Below are positions 28,874-39,280 of a stretch of DNA of 64,000 nt, in pieces. The position numbers and the translations under genes are program-made. A model generated the notes under the pieces. The model did no database searches. It was not told the DNA's origin and worked only from the letters and a program-made list of their open reading frames with translations. How positions within the stretch are numbered: position 1 is the first letter of the stretch; every line of letters begins with the position of its first letter. The DNA is taken from assembly GCA_031539345.1 (NCBI GenBank), contig JAVKMO010000007.1:1-64000 (forward strand). Direction: 5' to 3'. The DNA is from JAVKMO01 sp031539345. GTDB lineage: Bacteria; Bacteroidota; Bacteroidia; Chitinophagales; Chitinophagaceae.

Positions 28874-30664
28874 ATGAAACAGATTAGAAATTTTTGCATT
28901 ATCGCTCATATAGACCATGGCAAAAGCACTTTGGCGGATAGGCTTTTAGAATTTACAAAAACCATTACCGATAGACAAATGCAAAATCAAGTTTTAGATG
29001 ATATGGATTTGGAAAGAGAAAAAGGCATTACAATAAAAAGCCACGCCATACAAATGAATTATATGTACGAAGGCAACTCCTATACGCTCAATTTGATTGA
29101 CACGCCAGGACACGTTGATTTTTCGTATGAAGTGTCTCGAGCACTCGCTGCTTGTGAAGGAGCTTTATTACTTGTAGATGCTTCGCAAGGCATTCAAGCA
29201 CAAACCATTTCTAACTTATATTTAGCCCTCGACAACAATTTAGAAATCATTCCCGTTATCAATAAAATTGACATGGATGGTGCAAAAATTCCTGAAGTTA
29301 CAGACCAAATTATCGAACTGATTGGTTGTAAACAAGAAGACATTTTATTAGCAAGCGGAAAATCAGGCATTGGTATTGAAGAAATTTTAAACGCAGTGAT
29401 AACTCGTTTACCAGCACCAAAAGGAAATCCTGACGGACCTTTACAAGCACTTATTTTTGACAGTGTATTCAATAACTTTCGGGGCATTATTGCTTATTTT
29501 AGAATTTACAATGGCAAAATGCAAAAAGGTGAATTAGTGAAATTTTTCAATACCAATATGCAATATTATGCCGACGAAGTGGGAACGTTAAAACTTGGTT
29601 TAGAACCTAAAAAAGAAATTTTAACCGGTGATGTCGGCTATATTATTACTGGCATCAAAAATGCCAAAGAAGTGAAAGTTGGTGACACAATTACGAGTGT
29701 TGCGAACCCTTCATTACAAGCCATCAAAGGCTTTTCGGAAGTAAAACCAATGGTATTTGCGGGTATTTTTCCTATTGAAACAGACGACTTTGAAGAGCTA
29801 CGCGATTGCATGGAAAAATTACAACTCAACGATGCCTCTTTAATTTTTGAACCAGAAACGTCAAATGCTTTGGGCTTTGGTTTTCGCTGTGGGTTTTTAG
29901 GTATGCTGCATTTAGAAATTATTCAAGAGCGTTTAGAAAGAGAGTTTCAACAAAATGTAATTACAACAGTTCCGAATGTGGGTTATACGGCTATGACCAC
30001 AAAGGGAGAAAAAATAATTATCAATAACCCTGAAGATATGCCTGATGTAAGCCGATTAGAAAGTATTGAAGAGCCTTTTATTCGTGCACAAATTATTACC
30101 CTACCAGATTATATTGGCAATATTATGAACTTGTGTTTGACAAAAAGAGGCCTGTTAATCAATCAAACTTATTTAACCACAACACGCGTAGAGCTTGTTT
30201 TTGAAATGCCCTTGAGCGAAATTGTATTTGATTTTTATGATAAATTAAAATCCATTACGCGCGGTTATGCTTCATTTGATTATACGCCAATTGATTATAG
30301 ACAAAGCGATATTATTAAATTAGATGTTTTGCTCAATGGCGATACAGTAGATGCTTTGAGTGCGTTGATACACAGGGATAGAGCACAAGATTTTGGCAGA
30401 AGACTTTGTATTAAATTGAAAGAATTATTACCTCAACAACAATTTCAAATTGCAATACAAGCAGCGATTGGAGCAAAAATTATTGCACGAGAAACGATAT
30501 CCGCCCTGCGTAAAGACGTTACAGCAAAATGCTATGGTGGTGATATTTCTCGTAAAAGAAAATTATTAGAAAAACAAAAAGAAGGCAAAAAAAGAATGCG
30601 CCAAATTGGAAACGTAGAAGTGCCTCAAGAAGCATTTTTAGCGGTATTAAAACTCAATGATTAG
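28874..30664 (+). CDS. lepA: Elongation factor 4
   Basis: Translational GTPase LepA/EF4, 596 residues, which back-translocates or remodels stalled ribosomes. It has G1 [17 protein letters not shown]2 [12 protein letters not shown]3 [16 protein letters not shown] and G4 NKIDMDGAK. It also has the LepA-specific C-terminal domain, including [20 protein letters not shown] and [13 protein letters not shown]. Only about 100 bases separate it from prfC. Confidence 0.99.
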   Translation: MKQIRNFCIIAHIDHGKSTLADRLLEFTKTITDRQMQNQVLDDMDLEREKGITIKSHAIQMNYMYEGNSYTLNLIDTPGHVDFSYEVSRALAACEGALLLVDASQGIQAQTISNLYLALDNNLEIIPVINKIDMDGAKIPEVTDQIIELIGCKQEDILLASGKSGIGIEEILNAVITRLPAPKGNPDGPLQALIFDSVFNNFRGIIAYFRIYNGKMQKGELVKFFNTNMQYYADEVGTLKLGLEPKKEILTGDVGYIITGIKNAKEVKVGDTITSVANPSLQAIKGFSEVKPMVFAGIFPIETDDFEELRDCMEKLQLNDASLIFEPETSNALGFGFRCGFLGMLHLEIIQERLEREFQQNVITTVPNVGYTAMTTKGEKIIINNPEDMPDVSRLESIEEPFIRAQIITLPDYIGNIMNLCLTKRGLLINQTYLTTTRVELVFEMPLSEIVFDFYDKLKSITRGYASFDYTPIDYRQSDIIKLDVLLNGDTVDALSALIHRDRAQDFGRRLCIKLKELLPQQQFQIAIQAAIGAKIIARETISALRKDVTAKCYGGDISRKRKLLEKQKEGKKRMRQIGNVEVPQEAFLAVLKLND

Positions 30665-30687
30665 ATTTTTTTTAAAACCATTTTACT

Positions 30688-31527
30688 GTGAATATTTTAC
30701 TCCACAATCAGCATCAAAATTTTGAGAGCGTCATCTTACAAAATTGCTCTATGACCATGTTGTCGATTCGAGACATCATTTACATTACACTCACCGAAGA
30801 CCTCAAAAATCAATTCGTTTTTCTATCTGTTATCAATAATGCAGACAAAACTTTTTCGTTCGAATCCTTTGAACAGTCTTTTTCAATTGATATTGCTTCA
30901 TTGAGAAAAATAAAAAATGTTTGTTCTTCACCCGAAAGTGTATTTGTTCCGAAAGAAGAGTTTTCAGTAAAATCAAATGCTAGCATTCAGCAAGTTTTAT
31001 TTCCACTCGCCTTAGAAGCAAATTACACTTTTCAGACCGACACTATCACTAAAATGGGTTTGATGCATACGTATCAAATCGAAAAAAAAATGATCAGCGG
31101 TTTCACAAAAGAATTTCATTTTTATTCTTTGTTTTTACAGTCTACGCAGAATAAAATTAACAAAATTTATACGGTAAAAAATTTCACACGCGTTGTTATC
31201 ACGGATAGTACGACAATGCTATTCATCTATCAACAACACAAATTTTATTCTGTCCATTGCTTTGATATTGCCACTCACGAAGACTGTGTCTATCATATTC
31301 TTCATACGCTATCCCTTCTCAATTTATCATTAGAAGATACAACGATTTACTTGAATTACATTTGTACTATTGATATTTCAGAAGCCTTAGAAAATATTTT
31401 AACACTCTACAGCAATCATGTCGAAAGGGAAAATTCCCCCATCACTTTCAAGTATATGCTTCAACAAGAGTTAAAGAGCATTTTCTTTCTTGCCCCCTTA
31501 TTTGAAATTGCTTTATGCGAATTGTAA
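30688..31527 (+). CDS. DUF3822 family protein
   Basis: A 279-residue protein with no catalytic motif I can see. Its position directly before and overlapping rsmD, its size and its alternating short strands fit DUF3822, a Bacteroidota family with an actin-like (ASKHA-type) arrangement and unknown role. The start is GTG at 30688, 23 bases after the lepA stop. It overlaps rsmD by 13 bases, so its translation is probably coupled to that gene. The assignment rests mostly on context. Confidence 0.6.
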   Translation: MNILLHNQHQNFESVILQNCSMTMLSIRDIIYITLTEDLKNQFVFLSVINNADKTFSFESFEQSFSIDIASLRKIKNVCSSPESVFVPKEEFSVKSNASIQQVLFPLALEANYTFQTDTITKMGLMHTYQIEKKMISGFTKEFHFYSLFLQSTQNKINKIYTVKNFTRVVITDSTTMLFIYQQHKFYSVHCFDIATHEDCVYHILHTLSLLNLSLEDTTIYLNYICTIDISEALENILTLYSNHVERENSPITFKYMLQQELKSIFFLAPLFEIALCEL

Positions 31528-32069
31528 GTGGCTCTCTCGGTGGTTTATTTTTGCAAGTACCAAACGATATGCCTCATACACGCCCTACAACACAAGTGGC
31601 AAAAGAAGGCTTGTTTAATATTTTAAACAATTATATTGATTTTTCAGACCTCAGCACTTTAGACCTTTTTGGTGGAACGGGGTCTATCTCGTATGAACTG
31701 GCTTCGCGTGGTGCAAAGCACTTAACCATTATTGAAAAAGACCCAAAAATGAATGCGTTTATCAAACAAAGCATCGACCAAATGCACATTAAAAATGCAA
31801 CTGTTATGTTGATGGACGTATTTCAATATCTAAAAACATGTAAGCAACAATTTGATTTTATTTTTGCAGGACCACCCTATGCCCTTGAGCAAATTGAAGA
31901 GATTCCTAATCAAATTATACAATACAACTTGCTGCATACAGAAGGTATTTTTGTTTTAGAACACACGCCTAAAAACAATTTTTCAAATCATACACATTGT
32001 CGCTTTCAACGAAATTACGGCACTACGGTATTTTCATTTTTTTTAGGCACACCGAAAAATCATACTTAA
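31515..32069 (+). CDS. rsmD: 16S rRNA (guanine-966-N2)-methyltransferase RsmD, variant motif IV
   Basis: A 184-residue rRNA methyltransferase. MRIVSGSLGG and the RPTTQVAKEGLFNIL segment are typical of RsmD. Motif I is LDLFGGTGSIS (49-59). Motif IV, normally D-P-P-F/Y, here reads GPPY (residues 119-122, codons gga cca ccc tat). The aspartate that normally contacts the target amino group is thus replaced by glycine. The rest of the protein looks intact, so it may be active with a change or impaired. It overlaps the upstream DUF3822 gene. Confidence 0.88.
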   Translation: MRIVSGSLGGLFLQVPNDMPHTRPTTQVAKEGLFNILNNYIDFSDLSTLDLFGGTGSISYELASRGAKHLTIIEKDPKMNAFIKQSIDQMHIKNATVMLMDVFQYLKTCKQQFDFIFAGPPYALEQIEEIPNQIIQYNLLHTEGIFVLEHTPKNNFSNHTHCRFQRNYGTTVFSFFLGTPKNHT

Positions 32070-32130
32070 TATTAAAAAAACAATTCACTACCGTTTGTAT
32101 TCATTTGAGTAAAATTACTTTTATGATGTA

Positions 32131-32159
32131 TTGAACGAACTTTTATCGACTATATTTTG
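32131..32159 (+). promoter_or_regulatory. Candidate promoter upstream of gatA
   Basis: TTG (32131-32133), a 17-base spacer and TATATTTTG (32151-32159, the -7 box with one extra base) lie 65 bases upstream of the gatA start. Confidence 0.3.
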
Positions 32160-32223
32160 ACGTAACAACTACCTTGTAATCAAAAGATTTTTTTATCATT
32201 GCAAACCTATTTTAATTGACAGC

Positions 32224-33687
32224 GTGGACCATTTGAACCAGTATAAAATACAACACATTACGTTTAAAAATATAGCTGACCTGCAAAGTCAGCTTTTTTT
32301 ACGCCAGTTTTCTACGGAAGAACTTGTGCAGTATTATGTGCAAGCCATAAGCAAAAACACAAATAATATTTTTATAGAATGCTTTGCTCAAGAGGCTTTA
32401 GAAAAAGCAAAACAAATTGACCAAAAAATCAATGACAAAGAAAAATTGGGTAAGCTGTTTGGCGTTGTTGTGAGCATCAAAGACGTCTTTTGCTACAAAG
32501 GTCATATTGCTTCTGCCTCTTCTGCCTTTTTAGAAAATTATGTTGCAGCCTACACCGCCACTTGCATTCAAAAATTATTAGACGAAGACGCTATTATTAT
32601 TGGCAGAGTAAATTGTGATGAATTTGCAATGGGTGCATCAAATGAAAATTCTGTTTATGGTGCAGTTCAAAATCCACATGACCCCACTCGCATTACAGGT
32701 GGGTCTTCAGGCGGAAGTGCGGCAGCAGTAGCGGCACAACTGTGTATGATAAGCATTGGTAGTGATACTGGTGGCTCTGTTCGACAACCAGCAGACTTTT
32801 GTGGCGTATATGGTTTAAAGCCAAGCTATGGAAGAATTTCTCGCTACGGTTTAATTGCGTATGCGTCCTCGTTAGACTCTGTGGGCATTTTTGCAAACGC
32901 CATAGAAGACCTAACTACTGTTTTACAAACAATGACAGGACAAGACGATTTTGATAGCACATGCAAAAACAGAACGCCTATTAAAACAATTCCACAAAAA
33001 TTAAAAGTGGCTTATTTTAAAGAGGTGGTCAATTACAACGCCATAGAACCTGAAATTAAAACGACATTTGTAAACGTCATTAAAACGTATCAAAAACATC
33101 ATGAAATTGTTGCTGTAGATTTTAACTTATTGGAGTTTTTAGTGCCCACTTATTATATCATTTCTTGTGCAGAAGCAACGTCAAATTTAGCCCGTTATGA
33201 CGGCATACGATATGGAAAAACAAGTCAAACAAAAGCAAATGACCTTAAACAATTCTATAAAAATAATCGCTCAGAGGGGTTTGGCAAAGAGGTGAAACGA
33301 CGTATTATGTTGGGTAATTTGGTTTTAAGTTCTGGGTACTACGATGCTTATTATGCAAAAGCACAACAGATTCGACAAACGCTTATTGATAGAATACAAG
33401 AATTATTTGAAACGTACGATGTTCTCATTTTTCCTAATACCCCTTGCCTACCTTGGAAAATTGGAGAAGGCAAAAACATCAACCCAGACGAAATGTATTT
33501 AGCAGATATTTTTTCTGTTTTGGCTAATTTAGTTTCTTGTCCAGCAGTTTCTATTCCTATCTCACAACACAGTACAGGGTTGCCTCTTGGCACACAAATT
33601 ATGGGCAAACAATTTGCAGAAGAACAATTATTAGAGATTGCAAAAAACTTTATGTCTGAATTTAATTCTTCATCTTTTAACGACTAA
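32224..33687 (+). CDS. gatA: Glutamyl/aspartyl-tRNA amidotransferase subunit A
   Basis: Amidase subunit (487 residues) of GatCAB, which converts Glu-tRNA(Gln), and often Asp-tRNA(Asn), to the amidated form. The amidase signature is clear: catalytic Lys in [12 protein letters not shown], then the [14 protein letters not shown] loop and the Ser nucleophile in [14 protein letters not shown]. The Bacteroidota-typical C-terminus [19 protein letters not shown] is present. The start is GTG; no ATG occurs before the conserved N-terminal helix. gatB and gatC are not adjacent. Confidence 0.96.
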   Translation: MDHLNQYKIQHITFKNIADLQSQLFLRQFSTEELVQYYVQAISKNTNNIFIECFAQEALEKAKQIDQKINDKEKLGKLFGVVVSIKDVFCYKGHIASASSAFLENYVAAYTATCIQKLLDEDAIIIGRVNCDEFAMGASNENSVYGAVQNPHDPTRITGGSSGGSAAAVAAQLCMISIGSDTGGSVRQPADFCGVYGLKPSYGRISRYGLIAYASSLDSVGIFANAIEDLTTVLQTMTGQDDFDSTCKNRTPIKTIPQKLKVAYFKEVVNYNAIEPEIKTTFVNVIKTYQKHHEIVAVDFNLLEFLVPTYYIISCAEATSNLARYDGIRYGKTSQTKANDLKQFYKNNRSEGFGKEVKRRIMLGNLVLSSGYYDAYYAKAQQIRQTLIDRIQELFETYDVLIFPNTPCLPWKIGEGKNINPDEMYLADIFSVLANLVSCPAVSIPISQHSTGLPLGTQIMGKQFAEEQLLEIAKNFMSEFNSSSFND

Positions 33688-33721
33688 AACAACTTTCTTT
33701 TTTTATATAAAATCACAAACT

Positions 33722-34147
33722 ATGAATACGAATACAACCTTTACCATGATTAAACCTGACGCTTTTAAAGCAGGTAATAGCGGTAAAATTTTAAATGACA
33801 TTATCGAAGCGGGCTTTACTATTGTAGCCCTTAAAATGGTGCATTTATCAAAAGAAAAAGCGGGTGAATTTTATGCTGTTCACAAAAGCAGACCTTTTTA
33901 TGGCGAATTAGTGGACTTTATGAGTAGCGGAAAAATCATTGCTGCAGTTTTACAAAAAAATAATGCTGTTGAAGATTTTAGAAAACTCATTGGTGCAACA
34001 AATCCCGCAGATGCTGCAGCGGGAACAATCAGAAAAAAATATGCACAAAGTATTGGTGAAAATGCCATACACGGAAGCGACAGCGACGAGAATGCAGATA
34101 TTGAAGCTGCGTTCTTTTTTTCTGCATTTGAACGATTCCATTCTTAA
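33722..34147 (+). CDS. ndk: Nucleoside diphosphate kinase
   Basis: A 141-residue kinase that equilibrates nucleoside triphosphates by a phospho-His intermediate. The sequence [16 protein letters not shown] opens the fold. The active His lies in [16 protein letters not shown], and [16 protein letters not shown] is the Kpn-loop region. I chose the ATG at 33722; an upstream frame from 33638 overlaps gatA and has no homologous sequence. Confidence 0.98.
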   Translation: MNTNTTFTMIKPDAFKAGNSGKILNDIIEAGFTIVALKMVHLSKEKAGEFYAVHKSRPFYGELVDFMSSGKIIAAVLQKNNAVEDFRKLIGATNPADAAAGTIRKKYAQSIGENAIHGSDSDENADIEAAFFFSAFERFHS

Positions 34148-34165
34148 ACCAGACATCAAAAAGAA

Positions 34166-34837
34166 ATGATTAACGAAGCAGCATATTTGAACATTGAGCA
34201 ACTTTCAAAAGCACAAAACGTTCAATTAATTGCTGTAAGCAAATTACAATCGAATGAAAAAATCCAAGCTCTCTATGGGCTTGGGCAGTTTCATTTTGCC
34301 GAAAATTATGTTCAAGAATTAGTGGCAAAAGCAAGTGCATTACCCGAAGAAATTATCTGGCATTTTATTGGTCATTTACAAAGCAATAAAGTAAAAGATG
34401 TTGTGCCTTATGTGCAATACATTCATAGCATTGACAACCTTAAACTGTTGCAAGAGATTCAAAAAAGAGCAGCAGCTATCAACAAAAAAATAAAAGTTTT
34501 ATTACAAATAAAAATTGCTCAAGAAGATACAAAATATGGATTAAATCCGTCTTCACTTGACGCATTGATGCAACAATTTAACCCCTTGCATTTCACTCAT
34601 GTTCATATTGTTGGCGTAATGGGGATGGCTTCTTTTGTGGACGATAAAAACATTGTGCAACAAGAATTTCAAACGCTCAAAAATGTATTTGACAGCTTGA
34701 AAAAAAAATATTTTTCAAACTACAATCACTTCAAAGAAATTTCTATGGGCATGAGCCAAGACTATACATTAGCCATACAAGAAGGCAGCACGATGGTACG
34801 CATAGGTTCAGCCTTATTTGGCAATCGAACACTATAA
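34166..34837 (+). CDS. YggS/PROSC family pyridoxal phosphate-homeostasis protein
   Basis: A 223-residue PLP-binding barrel protein that buffers pyridoxal phosphate and has no known enzymatic activity. The PLP lysine is in LIAVSKLQSNEKIQALY. The family motifs HFAENYVQEL, WHFIGHLQSNKVK, the IKIAQEDTKYGL strand and SMGMSQDYTLAIQEGSTMVR (phosphate loop) are present. It starts 18 bases after the ndk stop. Confidence 0.96.
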   Translation: MINEAAYLNIEQLSKAQNVQLIAVSKLQSNEKIQALYGLGQFHFAENYVQELVAKASALPEEIIWHFIGHLQSNKVKDVVPYVQYIHSIDNLKLLQEIQKRAAAINKKIKVLLQIKIAQEDTKYGLNPSSLDALMQQFNPLHFTHVHIVGVMGMASFVDDKNIVQQEFQTLKNVFDSLKKKYFSNYNHFKEISMGMSQDYTLAIQEGSTMVRIGSALFGNRTL

Positions 34838-34943
34838 AAATGAACAATAAGCATTTCAATAAATTCAAAATTGCATCTGCTAAAATTCATTTTTTTAATT
34901 TGATTTATCGCCGTTTTTCATTTACTCTTTAATACAATTTTCA

Positions 34944-36215
34944 ATGGCACTTAAAGTATTCAAATTTGGTGGTGCAAGCGTTAGCTCACCAGAAAGAATA
35001 GAAAACATGGCTTCTATTCTACAATCCCACCACAGCGACAATTTAGTCGTTGTCATTTCTGCAATGGGAAAAACGACAAATGAATTAGAACACGTTGCAA
35101 CTGCATTTTTTAATCAAAAAGCAAATGAGGCAAAGCAATTGTTTGCAACTATCAAACAAAAACATATTGACATTATTAAAGGCTTAATGCCACAACCAAG
35201 TAAGCTATGTATTGACCGCTTTGACAATTTATGCCAAGAGGTTGAAATGCTTTTACAAGGCGATGTACAAAGAGAATATGATTATTATTATGATCAAATT
35301 GTAAGCATTGGCGAACTTTTATCAACGTCTATTATTAGCAGTTATTTAAGCGAAATTAAAAACCTCAAAAATGTTTGGGTTGACATTCGAGACGTGTTAA
35401 AAACAGATAATAATTTTAGAGATGTCAATATTTTATGGAATGAATCTCAGCAAAGTGCAAGCACCATTTTAAAACCCATTTTACAAAATGAAAAGTTGGT
35501 CATTATTCAGGGTTTTATTGGCTCTACGTTAGAAAATGAAACCACCACATTAGGCAGAGAAGGCAGCGATTATACCGCCGCTATTTTTGCAAATTTATTG
35601 CACGCAGAAAGCCAAACCATTTGGAAAGATGTTAAAGGCGTGATGAATGCTGACCCTAAAAAATTTCCTGAAGCTGTTTTTATTTCAGAGTTAGACTATA
35701 ACGAAGTGATTGAAATGGCATACTACGGTGCACAAGTCATTCACCCTAAAACAATGAAGCCGTTGTACAACAAATCAATTCCTTTGCATGTGCGTTGTTT
35801 TTTAGACCCCACCTTGCCAGGTACAACAATTCATAAAAAAACAAACACCGCATTGCCGCCTATCATTATGCAAAAAAATGAGCAAGTTCTATTGCAACTC
35901 ACTTCAAAAGATTTGTCTTTTGTGAGTGAAAAACCCATCAAAGAATTTTTAGATATTTTATCTTCACTAAAAATTAAAACTAACCTAACACAGTCAGAAG
36001 CAGTTAGCATTTATGCAGTTTTAGACAGTACAAGCAAAGTGGAAAAAATGATCGAACTCGCAAAAAACACGTTTCATATTATGCGACATAACAATAAGCA
36101 ATTGCTCACCATTCGCCATTACAATGACGACATTATTCAACAACTTATCAAAAACAGAAACAAACATTTAGAACAAAAAACAGCCCAAACATATCAGGTT
36201 GTTTTAGACGCATAA
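34944..36215 (+). CDS. Aspartate kinase
   Basis: First enzyme of the Lys/Thr/Met pathway and diaminopimelate supply, phosphorylating aspartate. It is 423 residues, a monofunctional enzyme without a fused homoserine dehydrogenase domain. The N-terminal KFGGASVSSPERIENMA and IQGFIGSTLENETTTLGREG are ATP/aspartate-binding segments. DYTAAIFANLLHAE and VKGVMNADPKKFPEA follow, and a C-terminal ACT-type region occupies roughly residues 310-400. The allosteric class is not decided by the sequence. Its 3' end forms a hairpin shared with purF. Confidence 0.93.
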   Translation: MALKVFKFGGASVSSPERIENMASILQSHHSDNLVVVISAMGKTTNELEHVATAFFNQKANEAKQLFATIKQKHIDIIKGLMPQPSKLCIDRFDNLCQEVEMLLQGDVQREYDYYYDQIVSIGELLSTSIISSYLSEIKNLKNVWVDIRDVLKTDNNFRDVNILWNESQQSASTILKPILQNEKLVIIQGFIGSTLENETTTLGREGSDYTAAIFANLLHAESQTIWKDVKGVMNADPKKFPEAVFISELDYNEVIEMAYYGAQVIHPKTMKPLYNKSIPLHVRCFLDPTLPGTTIHKKTNTALPPIIMQKNEQVLLQLTSKDLSFVSEKPIKEFLDILSSLKIKTNLTQSEAVSIYAVLDSTSKVEKMIELAKNTFHIMRHNNKQLLTIRHYNDDIIQQLIKNRNKHLEQKTAQTYQVVLDA

Positions 36216-36230
36216 AAAGTGGTTATGCGT
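36208..36230. terminator. Shared hairpin across convergent aspartate kinase and purF ends
   Basis: ACGCATAA (36208-36215) and TTATGCGT (36223-36230) form a perfect 8-bp stem with loop AAAGTGG. Both genes end with the codons GCA TAA, each inside one arm. No clear T run follows, so termination strength is uncertain. Confidence 0.5.
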
Positions 36231-37638
36231 TGATTTGATGAGGTTGTAATAATTTTTCTAAGGAAAAAATGGGCGTTGGATATTTTCCTGTAAAGCAGGC
36301 TGTACAAAGCGTTGGTCTGCCAATGGCATTAAACAATCCTTCGAGGGAAAGAAATTGTAATGAGTCCGATTCGATATATTGACGCATCTGTTCATCATCA
36401 TATTTTGACCCTATCAATTCTTGCTGACGCGATGTATCAACACCATAAAAGCAAGGATTGATAATTTTGGGTGATGCAATTTTTACGTGTATTTCTGTAG
36501 CACCAGCTTCGCGTAATAAAGAAACAATTTTTTTTGACGTTGTTCCACGAACAATAGAATCATCAATCAAAATAATTCTTTTGTTTTTAATGATAGACGC
36601 AACAACCGACAATTTCATTTTAACGCTTTTTTCTCGTAGCAATTGATTAGGTTGTATAAAAGTTCTGCCGACATATTTATTTTTAATCAACCCCATTTCA
36701 TAAGGCATTTTTTTTTCTTCTGCAAAGCCCATTGCGGCAGAAATAGAAGAATCTGGAACGCCAATGACAATGTCTGCTTCGGTGTTACTTTCTTGAGCTA
36801 AAATCGTGCCACATTTTTTGCGTGAAGCGTGTACGTTAATCTGTTCTATTTCACTGTCGGGACGAGAGAAATAAATGTATTCCATCGCACACATATTCTT
36901 AACCACTTCTTTTGTATAGGTAAACGTCGTTAAGCCATTAGTGTCAATTTTCAATAATTCACCCGGTTCTATATCCCTCACAAATTCAGCACCAACAACA
37001 TTAAAGGCACAAGACTCTGAGCTTAGACAATATTTCTGGTCAATTTTTCCAAGTACCAATGGACGCAATCCATTTTTATCTCGCAGTGCATAGAGTGCGT
37101 CTTTGGTTAAAATTAAAAACGAAAACGCCCCCTCTAACGATTTTGCTGCGTGCAAAATTTTTTGTTCAAAAGAGCCCTTTTCTTTTTGAATTAAATGGGC
37201 AATAATTTCGCTGTCTGATGTACACTGAAAAATGCTTCCTTGAAATTCTAAAGCAATTTTAAGCTCTTCTGCATTGACAATATTTCCATTATGGCAAACG
37301 GCAAATTCACCCGAATAAGCATGAATAGAAATGGGTTGAACGTTTTGTACGCCGCCGCCGCCTGTGGTCGAATAACGCACATGCCCAATCGCCTTGTCGC
37401 CTTTTAGTTTTGCCAAGTATTCGGTATCAAACACTTCGGTTACCAAACCCTCACCCTTGTGAGTTAATAATTTGTCTGCATTGATAACAGAAATACCTGC
37501 ACCTTCTTGCCCTCTGTGTTGCAATGCGTGTAACCCATAATAAGTGAAATTAACCGCATCTGGAATATTAAAGACGCCAAATACGCCACATTCTTCGCGC
37601 GGCTTATCGGCTTGCCATTGTTTATTTGTCCAATTCAT
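36223..37638 (-). CDS. purF: Amidophosphoribosyltransferase
   Basis: First committed enzyme of purine synthesis, converting PRPP and glutamine to phosphoribosylamine. It is 471 residues. A propeptide of about 17 residues precedes the nucleophile Cys in REECGVFGVFN. Four cysteines that can bind an Fe-S cluster, as in the Bacillus-type enzyme, are visible: VVKNMCAMEY, INPCFYGVD and TLCTACFTGKY (two). The PRPP loop is IILIDDSIVRGTTSKK. It starts 5 bases after the purC stop, as one operon on the minus strand. Confidence 0.97.
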   Translation of the reverse strand: MNWTNKQWQADKPREECGVFGVFNIPDAVNFTYYGLHALQHRGQEGAGISVINADKLLTHKGEGLVTEVFDTEYLAKLKGDKAIGHVRYSTTGGGGVQNVQPISIHAYSGEFAVCHNGNIVNAEELKIALEFQGSIFQCTSDSEIIAHLIQKEKGSFEQKILHAAKSLEGAFSFLILTKDALYALRDKNGLRPLVLGKIDQKYCLSSESCAFNVVGAEFVRDIEPGELLKIDTNGLTTFTYTKEVVKNMCAMEYIYFSRPDSEIEQINVHASRKKCGTILAQESNTEADIVIGVPDSSISAAMGFAEEKKMPYEMGLIKNKYVGRTFIQPNQLLREKSVKMKLSVVASIIKNKRIILIDDSIVRGTTSKKIVSLLREAGATEIHVKIASPKIINPCFYGVDTSRQQELIGSKYDDEQMRQYIESDSLQFLSLEGLFNAIGRPTLCTACFTGKYPTPIFSLEKLLQPHQINA

Positions 37639-37643
37639 TGGGC

Positions 37644-38354
37644 TTATTTTAACTGAAATCTTGACAACACCTCGGCATAAGCGTCCATCATATTGCCTAA
37701 ATCTTTTCTGAACACATCTTTATCTAATCGCTGTCCTGTTGTTTTGTCCCAAAGCCTACACGTGTCTGGCGAAATTTCATCTGCCAAGCAAATTTCACCT
37801 TCGGCATCTTTGCCCATTTCAATTTTGAAATCAATCAATTCAATATTCATTCTTGCAAATAATGGAATGAGTAATACGTTAATTTTTTTTGCCAATACGT
37901 ACACTTCGTCCAATTCTTTTTGTGTTGCCAATTTTAAAGCAATGGCGTGTTGATCGTTAATCATGGGGTCTTTCAGTTCATCATTTTTGTAACAAATTTC
38001 AACCAAAGGTGCATTGTCTATAGACGTTCCTTCTGCAATGCCCAAAAGACGTGCCGTTGAGCCTGCCAATTTATTGCGAACAATAATTTCCAAAGGAATA
38101 ATACTCACTTTGCGACACAATTGCTGTGTTTCTGAAAGTGTTTTAATGTAATGAGTAGGAATTTGATGTTCAATTAAATATTCAAATATGGCAGTAGAAA
38201 TGAGGTTGTTTGTTTTACCCTTATCATCAAATTGAGCTTTTTTCAAGTTGTTATTTGCAGTTGTATCATTTTTATAGGCAATAATAATTTCGTTTGGATT
38301 TTCTGTGGCATAAATAATTTTTGCCTTGCCTTCATAAAGTTGCTCTTTTTGCAT
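37644..38354 (-). CDS. purC: Phosphoribosylaminoimidazole-succinocarboxamide synthase
   Basis: SAICAR synthetase, 236 residues, of the purine pathway. Typical motifs are EQLYEGKAKIIYATENP, IPLEIIVRNKLAGS (substrate loop), LIDFKIEMGKDAEGEICLAD and DEISPDTCRLWD. It is the first gene of the purC-purF operon and is divergent from the PagL-like gene. Confidence 0.97.
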   Translation of the reverse strand: MQKEQLYEGKAKIIYATENPNEIIIAYKNDTTANNNLKKAQFDDKGKTNNLISTAIFEYLIEHQIPTHYIKTLSETQQLCRKVSIIPLEIIVRNKLAGSTARLLGIAEGTSIDNAPLVEICYKNDELKDPMINDQHAIALKLATQKELDEVYVLAKKINVLLIPLFARMNIELIDFKIEMGKDAEGEICLADEISPDTCRLWDKTTGQRLDKDVFRKDLGNMMDAYAEVLSRFQLK

Positions 38355-38471
38355 AAATGGTTTGTATTGGAAATAAAATAAAGAAGTCCGAATGTAAAAA
38401 AAGATTGCCGTTGAAGGAGATGATTTTTGTCTTGTTTTAATAAAAGTTTACGTTCTTTTTAAATCATTTAC

Positions 38472-38501
38472 TTGCATTCCTTATTGTGCTATATAGCCTT
38501 G
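38472..38501 (+). promoter_or_regulatory. Candidate promoter of the PagL-like gene
   Basis: TTG (38472-38474), exactly 19 bases, then TAGCCTTG (38494-38501, one mismatch to TAnnTTTG), 22 bases before the ATG. Confidence 0.4.
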
Positions 38502-38523
38502 ACGTGTTGAAACAAAACCTCTT

Positions 38524-39132
38524 ATGCAATTCAAACATTTCTGTTATGCCAGTTTTTTATTTGCACTGTGTAGCTTACAAAGTTTTTCTCAACAGCAGGG
38601 TTATTTGGCTCTGCCCTGCAAAGCAAATTTGTCAACTGCACCTTTAAAAATAGAAGCTATCACCAGCCTCGCAAGAACAAGACTCAACTCAACATCTGCG
38701 TTTCAATATCCTGTTTTTATTGGTCAATACTATGCCCCATTTCAATACAATATTTCAAAAAAAATCGATACCTTTTGTAAAACCGAATACTGTAATTCTT
38801 TATTCAATATTCGCCCTGTTTTTTTTTATTATCAAGCCTTAAATTATGATTTTGGAGCAGGAGCAGGCATTAAATTGAGCAATAAAATTACGTCTCGTTT
38901 TTATTGGAGTTATCAAATTAGCCTTGGGTGGTTTGAGGGACAATCAACAAGAGGTATTCAAAGAGGCATCAATTTTTTGCATTTGCTTGGCATAAACTAT
39001 ACAATTAAAAAATCATTCTCTTTATTTTTACATGGGGGACATATTTCTAATGGGCATATTTTTGGCACAAATGGTTCTATTCAAGATTTTTTTGGGTTAG
39101 GGTTAAGTTATAGTTTTGGTAAAAAATTTTGA
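38524..39132 (+). CDS. Outer-membrane acyloxyacyl hydrolase-like (PagL/lipid A deacylase) protein
   Basis: A 202-residue outer-membrane beta-barrel protein with a signal peptide (cleavage near FSQQ, residues 21-24). The C-terminal strands alternate and end in Phe (LGLSYSFGKKF). The motif H173-I-S175-N176 in LHGGHISNGHIFG resembles the His-x-Ser-Asn of PagL, which removes an acyl chain from lipid A. The acidic third residue expected 12 residues later is Q187 here, with D188 beside it. The lipid A link is therefore tentative. Confidence 0.55.
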   Translation: MQFKHFCYASFLFALCSLQSFSQQQGYLALPCKANLSTAPLKIEAITSLARTRLNSTSAFQYPVFIGQYYAPFQYNISKKIDTFCKTEYCNSLFNIRPVFFYYQALNYDFGAGAGIKLSNKITSRFYWSYQISLGWFEGQSTRGIQRGINFLHLLGINYTIKKSFSLFLHGGHISNGHIFGTNGSIQDFFGLGLSYSFGKKF

Positions 39133-39280
39133 GTCGAGTATCAAGTTAGTGGATAAAAAATTGGAGTGGGTGTTCTTTCAATAACAAAAAAATATTTCTA
39201 CAGAAAAAATTGTTGTAACAAAAATTGAAATACTTTAGAAACACTTTTTACTATTCTAAAAATCATACAAAAATAAATTT

